Assembly: GCA_025350325.1 (NCBI GenBank)
Contig: JANXYB010000008.1
Coordinates: forward strand, 1 to 64,000
Length of the DNA: 64,000 bases
Direction of reading: 5' to 3'
Origin: Acidobacteriaceae bacterium
Lineage (GTDB): Bacteria; Acidobacteriota; Terriglobia; Terriglobales; Acidobacteriaceae
Of this stretch, positions 60,701-64,000 are shown piece by piece. How positions within the stretch are numbered: position 1 is the stretch's first letter; each line of letters opens with the position of its first letter. Made by a program: the position numbers and the translations under genes. Under the pieces are notes generated by a model. It was not told where the DNA came from, made no database searches, and saw only the letters and a program-made list of their open reading frames with translations.

Positions 60701-62209
60701 GTGAAATCTCTTCTTCTTATTGTTACCGTCATCCTGGACGGCGAAACGCGCTCTCGCGTGTGCTTGCCTCTGGAAAACGCCGGTCACCGCGTGGTGCAGG
60801 CCTCTGGATGCAAACAAGCTTCTTCATTGTTGATGAACGGATTGACGCCGGACCTGTTGTTGCTCGATATGCAAGGAGCAGGATCCGCGGAACTGTCTCA
60901 GTATCGCGAGTTGTTGAAAATCGCACCGACTCAAATGGTATGCATCATTGAGGGTCAATGCGGAACCGAGACTTGCGTTGAAGGCAATCCGACTTTAGCC
61001 GGGCACGTTCTCGGCAAGCCTGTCTTGCTCCGAGACATCGAGCGAATCATCGCCAAACTAACCGGTCCAACTCAACAAGCTAGCGACATCGATCATGCCG
61101 CTCTCAGTATAAGTTCGGTGAATGACTTAGCGGCGGACCTACCTCTCGGGCCGTACCTTGAGGAATTGGGTAGTAACAGGTTCTTTCTCGCGGCCTCTCC
61201 AGCCATGATGAAGATTCATCGGCAGGTGATGTTGCTAGCCAACGTGGATGCGCCAGTGCTGATTCTGGGAGAGAGCGGCACGGGCAAAGAAGTCATAGCG
61301 CACCTGATTCATAAGCATTCGCGGCGATCGGCACAAAAGTTTTTGAATCTCAATTGCGCAGCGTTGCCGGCAGACTTGCTCGAGAGCGAATTATTTGGCT
61401 ACACGCGCGGTGCGTTCACCGGCGCATTCAACGATAAGCCTGGAAAGTTCGAGCAAGTGAACCGCGGTACATTGCTTCTCGACGAGATCGGTGAAATGAG
61501 CGCGCCGATGCAGGCCAAGCTCCTGCATGTCCTTCAAGACGGCCAATACACTCGGCTTGGGGCAAGGGAGTGCAGCCGGGCCGATGTGCGCGTTCTTGCC
61601 GCTACCAACGTTCCAATCGAGGACGCTTTGGAAACGAAAACATTTCGCCAGGACCTGTTTTACAGGCTGAGTGTTTTCACAATCAATATTCCACCCCTCC
61701 GCGACCGGTCGCAAGAAATCCCTTACCTGATCGAAGAAATGATTCGGCGTTCGTCCGCACCGATGAGCGGGCTTCGCAATTTTGATTTTTCAACGCGCCT
61801 CATGGATGCGGCCCTTCTCTATGACTGGAGGGGAAACGTAAGGGAACTGCGCAATTTCGTTACCCGCACCATAACCATGCGCGATGCGGACGCTGCTCTC
61901 CATGAGCTTGAGAAGAAGATTGGCGCTGGCGACCAAGCCGATGATTTGCCAAACTTCGGTGACGTTGCCCCACCGGATCTCGGTATGCGGTCGATCATGC
62001 GGGGCGTCAAAGATCGCACAGAAGCACAACTCATACAAAATGCGCTTGAGCTTTCCGGCTGGAATCGCCGCCACGCGGCAGCGTATCTCAACATTAGTTA
62101 TCGTGGGCTGCTCTACAAGATTCAGCAGCTTGGCTTGACGCCAAAGCTTTCCAAGCGAGTCTCCGCCCCATCGCGCAGCGGTCTATTGGCGAGAGGAAGC
62201 GCCTCCTAA
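60701..62209 (+). CDS. Sigma54-dependent activator with degenerate receiver
   Basis: This 502-residue enhancer-binding protein has a receiver-like N-terminus that keeps the acceptor-type Asp (DLLLLDMQG) and Lys (LGKPV) but lacks the usual acidic pair at its start (LLIVTVILDG). The AAA+ core is complete: GESGTGKE, ELFGYTRGAFTGAF, LLLDEIGEM and FRQDLFYRL with arginine fingers. The C-terminal Fis-type HTH is NRRHAAAYLNISYRGLLYK. It can probably activate sigma54-dependent promoters, perhaps without phosphorylation. It starts with GTG after a weak ribosome site. It lies beside polysaccharide genes. Confidence 0.87.
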   Translation: MKSLLLIVTVILDGETRSRVCLPLENAGHRVVQASGCKQASSLLMNGLTPDLLLLDMQGAGSAELSQYRELLKIAPTQMVCIIEGQCGTETCVEGNPTLAGHVLGKPVLLRDIERIIAKLTGPTQQASDIDHAALSISSVNDLAADLPLGPYLEELGSNRFFLAASPAMMKIHRQVMLLANVDAPVLILGESGTGKEVIAHLIHKHSRRSAQKFLNLNCAALPADLLESELFGYTRGAFTGAFNDKPGKFEQVNRGTLLLDEIGEMSAPMQAKLLHVLQDGQYTRLGARECSRADVRVLAATNVPIEDALETKTFRQDLFYRLSVFTINIPPLRDRSQEIPYLIEEMIRRSSAPMSGLRNFDFSTRLMDAALLYDWRGNVRELRNFVTRTITMRDADAALHELEKKIGAGDQADDLPNFGDVAPPDLGMRSIMRGVKDRTEAQLIQNALELSGWNRRHAAAYLNISYRGLLYKIQQLGLTPKLSKRVSAPSRSGLLARGSAS

Positions 62210-62558
62210 ACTCAGGCCTGACTCAAGCAGTGCGCAATCAGGGGCCCGAGCGCCGACAGGCGGATGGTTTTAGGAATGCGCACATGTGAGATGGGCGTTT
62301 GCAGCGCCGTTTCATTCCATGCACTGCAGCGTATCACTCCCCTCGGACGATGTCGGACTTTCACTCTACTGGTTCAACATGCACACAAATGGAAATAGTG
62401 TGCAGAGTTTTGCATACTTTCGCGTGGGCTGAGTTGCGTAATTTTCAAAGGGTTGCAGTTCACAGCGAAATCGATAGCTTTGATTAGCTTTTGTGCACTT
62501 CTTAGTTTGGTGTCTTACGTGCATTCATTCGTCTTAGCGTCCTCGCGTTTGGAGATCT
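62210..62558. other. Intergenic region between the two AAA+ genes
   Basis: There is no supported gene; a 62-codon open frame here lacks similarity. The second half is AT-rich and should hold the promoter of the downstream gene, whose ribosome site GGAG lies 7 nt before ATG 62559. Confidence 0.45.
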
Positions 62559-63452
62559 ATGACAGAAGACTTGTCCCACACCTATTGGATTGATCCTGCC
62601 GAGATCCCAAGTGCGGCCATTGTCTTCGGCAGCACAGCCGCTATGGGCAAAGTTCGCAGCAAAATTATTGGCGCACTCGAAAATAATCTTCCTGTGCTGA
62701 TTCAGGGCGACAGTGGAACCGGTAAGGAGATGACTGCAAAATTTCTACATTTTTGCTCCAGCCGGCGCGACGCACCGTTCGTGAAATTGAATTGTGCCGC
62801 AACGCCAGGCCCCCTGCTTGAAAGCAATCTGTTTGGCAATGAACAGAATGCTGCTTCGCAGGGAATGCAAATCAAGCGCGGTTTGGTGGAGATTGCAGAG
62901 GGTGGAACTCTTTTTCTTGAGGAAATCGGTGACATGAGCAGGGTGCTGCAAGCGAGACTGCTCTATTTGCTGGTGCACGGCCGTTACACTCGAGCCTCGG
63001 GAAGCGAAGAGCGAAAAGCAAATGTACGAATTATTTGTGCAACGATCATCGACCTTAAAACACTACTGGATGGGCAGACGCTGAGTCAGGAACTGTTCGA
63101 TAGCTTGCTAGGAATCCGGGTGAAGCTGGTGCCATTATGCGAACGCAAAGAGGATATACCGCAAATCTGCGAATATCTGTCGGGGAAATTAGCCAGGCAA
63201 TTTGGGAAGGAATCTCCTCAGTTAGCGCATTCTGTCTTTCAGCAACTGCAAAACAGAAATTGGCCTGGGAATCTGCGCGAGTTGGAAAATTGGATTGCGC
63301 GCATTGTGATCTTCGGAAGTGAAGAGGTGCTCGGACTCGAAGTTGTGCGCCCGGGGGTAGCCGCAAGCGGAAGCAACGCGTGGCAACACCGGCTGGGCCA
63401 CTTGCGAGACGGCTCCGTGCGACGGGGGTCGCGACGGTACCGCGGGGTGTGA
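62559..63452 (+). CDS. Degenerate sigma54-activator-like AAA+ protein without GAFTGA, arginine fingers or HTH
   Basis: This 297-residue protein is related to enhancer-binding proteins. Walker A GDSGTGKE and LNCAATPGPLLESNLFG are present. The next segment reads NEQNAASQGMQIKRG where GAFTGA should be. Walker B is LFLEEIGDM (Asp replaced by Glu). The FRxDLxYRL arginine-finger region is LSQELFDSLL. NWPGNLRELENWI is intact, but the protein ends without a DNA-binding helix-turn-helix. It can probably bind nucleotide and oligomerise but not open sigma54 complexes. It may modulate the adjacent complete activator; decay is the alternative. Confidence 0.75.
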   Translation: MTEDLSHTYWIDPAEIPSAAIVFGSTAAMGKVRSKIIGALENNLPVLIQGDSGTGKEMTAKFLHFCSSRRDAPFVKLNCAATPGPLLESNLFGNEQNAASQGMQIKRGLVEIAEGGTLFLEEIGDMSRVLQARLLYLLVHGRYTRASGSEERKANVRIICATIIDLKTLLDGQTLSQELFDSLLGIRVKLVPLCERKEDIPQICEYLSGKLARQFGKESPQLAHSVFQQLQNRNWPGNLRELENWIARIVIFGSEEVLGLEVVRPGVAASGSNAWQHRLGHLRDGSVRRGSRRYRGV

Positions 63453-63792
63453 ACAGACAATGAAAAATCGTGTCATGAGAATAAACATTTGATGAAGGTA
63501 TTTGTCGTTCAATCAAAGGTCGTCGCAAATGACGTTACAGTAGGTAACCAGATGTTACCGCTGGGGGATAGGCAGTAAACATTTGGGGCATTGTCACAGC
63601 TTCTTTGGTCCGCGAACATAGGACAGACCATTGGCCGTCTCTTCTGAAAACATTCTTTAGCAACTTCAGAAAAGTCTCGCAAAGGCCAAGATCTGGGATC
63701 AAAAAAAAACGTTGAGCTGTAGCTCACAGGGCGAAGCTACGCTCACTCAATGAATCTCAAAGAGTGGAAGAAGTCGTGGAAGGCAAGCTGGA
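63453..63792. other. Intergenic region before the antiterminator gene
   Basis: No gene is seen. It contains a GGTAAC-N5-GTTACC inverted repeat (63543-63559), an A9 run (63701-63709) and a TGAGCT-GT-AGCTCA palindrome (63713-63726), all upstream of the NusG-like gene. They may be operator or leader structures. Confidence 0.45.
63543..63559. repeat. Inverted repeat upstream of the antiterminator gene
   Basis: GGTAAC and GTTACC are separated by 5 nt, and a further GTTAC lies about 10 bp to the left. It could be a regulator binding site; nothing identifies the regulator. Confidence 0.5.
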
Positions 63793-64000
63793 ATGCTGAT
63801 TACGAGCGGTTTAGGAAACATAATCGAACAGGAACTTCCTTGGTGTGCTGTATACACTCGCCACCAACATGAGAAGACTGTCGAAGAAGTGCTTCTGGCG
63901 AAGGGCTTAGATGTTTTTTTCCCCGCTTACGAGGTAACGCGGAAGTGGAAAGATCGAAGCAAAATTCTATTAGTACCCTTATTCCCGTGTTACGTGTTTG
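63793..64000 (+). CDS. NusG/UpxY-type transcription antiterminator (partial, runs off the window)
   Basis: The 69 visible codons from ATG 63793 read as a NusG N-terminal domain: LPWCAVYTRHQHEKTVEEVL, then KGLDVFFPAYEVTRKWKDRS and LFPCYVF. This is the pattern of the UpxY/RfaH-like specialised NusG paralogues that lead capsule and exopolysaccharide operons and stop premature termination in them. The rest of the gene and the operon lie beyond the right edge. The start is plausible but the ribosome site is weak. Confidence 0.82.
   Translation, partial: MLITSGLGNIIEQELPWCAVYTRHQHEKTVEEVLLAKGLDVFFPAYEVTRKWKDRSKILLVPLFPCYVF

Noticed and set aside
62299-62487. 62-codon open frame between the two AAA+ genes
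   Set aside because: There is no ribosome site and no similarity, and the composition looks non-coding.

Overview
The window looks like a chromosomal segment of a Gram-negative, moderately GC-rich soil-type bacterium, most likely an acidobacterium (Acidobacteriota, Terriglobia-like). This is an inference. It rests on a very large Oar-like TonB-dependent receptor with an N-terminal carboxypeptidase-regulatory-like domain, many secreted glycan- and envelope-related proteins, DUF4097 and DUF4142 proteins, and stand-alone Crp/STAS regulators. No phage, integrase, IS transposase or CRISPR array is visible.

Layout. 0.4-8.4 kb: tRNA-Ser, a Tat-exported GH2 glycosidase, an SDR oxidoreductase, a PAS-GAF-sigma54 activator gene split by an in-frame TAG, a STAS/Crp regulatory pair and a small secreted protein. 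8.4-18.8 kb: an envelope and housekeeping mix (TIGR01777 epimerase, polymer-forming membrane protein, HAD phosphatase, secreted esterase, DUF4097 protein, HlyD/MacA-type adaptor, CorC/HlyC-type CBS protein), ending in three tandem paralogues of a small unrecognised protein family. 19-28.5 kb: an orphan DppB-type permease, a DUF3943/PagL-like outer-membrane protein, a YfcE-type phosphoesterase, fused remnants of a DUF4142 gene and an aldo/keto reductase gene, DUF1440 and DUF155 membrane proteins, a GH15 trehalase/glucoamylase-like enzyme and a VTT/DedA-like protein. 28.5-41.8 kb: an Nramp-like transporter, zwf, gltD/gltB and pckG on the minus strand (central carbon, NADPH and nitrogen assimilation), then a two-TM-type ion channel, a DUF2905 protein and a single-domain response regulator. 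42-49.5 kb: tRNA-Arg(CCT), a cobalamin riboswitch controlling a BtuB-like TonB receptor, and the 1377-residue Oar-like receptor. 49.7-52 kb: groES-groEL with a well-formed sigma70 promoter overlapped by a CIRCE-like operator.

52-64 kb is a surface-polysaccharide locus: Wzx-like flippase, three intact GT2 modules (one fused to a polysaccharide deacetylase), a methyltransferase, and a fourth GT2 gene on the opposite strand broken by a one-base frameshift. It is followed by two sigma54-activator-like AAA+ genes. The first is complete (GAFTGA, arginine fingers, Fis-type HTH, degenerate receiver). The second keeps the P-loop but lacks GAFTGA, arginine fingers and HTH. At the right edge is the start of a NusG/UpxY-type antiterminator. 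A plausible reading is that the two AAA+ proteins and the antiterminator control polysaccharide genes that continue beyond the window.

Most interesting for follow-up: the three-copy small-protein family (17.3-18.8 kb), the degenerate AAA+ partner upstream of the antiterminator, and several gene-decay or switchable-looking events (in-frame amber codon, homopolymer frameshift, deletion fusion).
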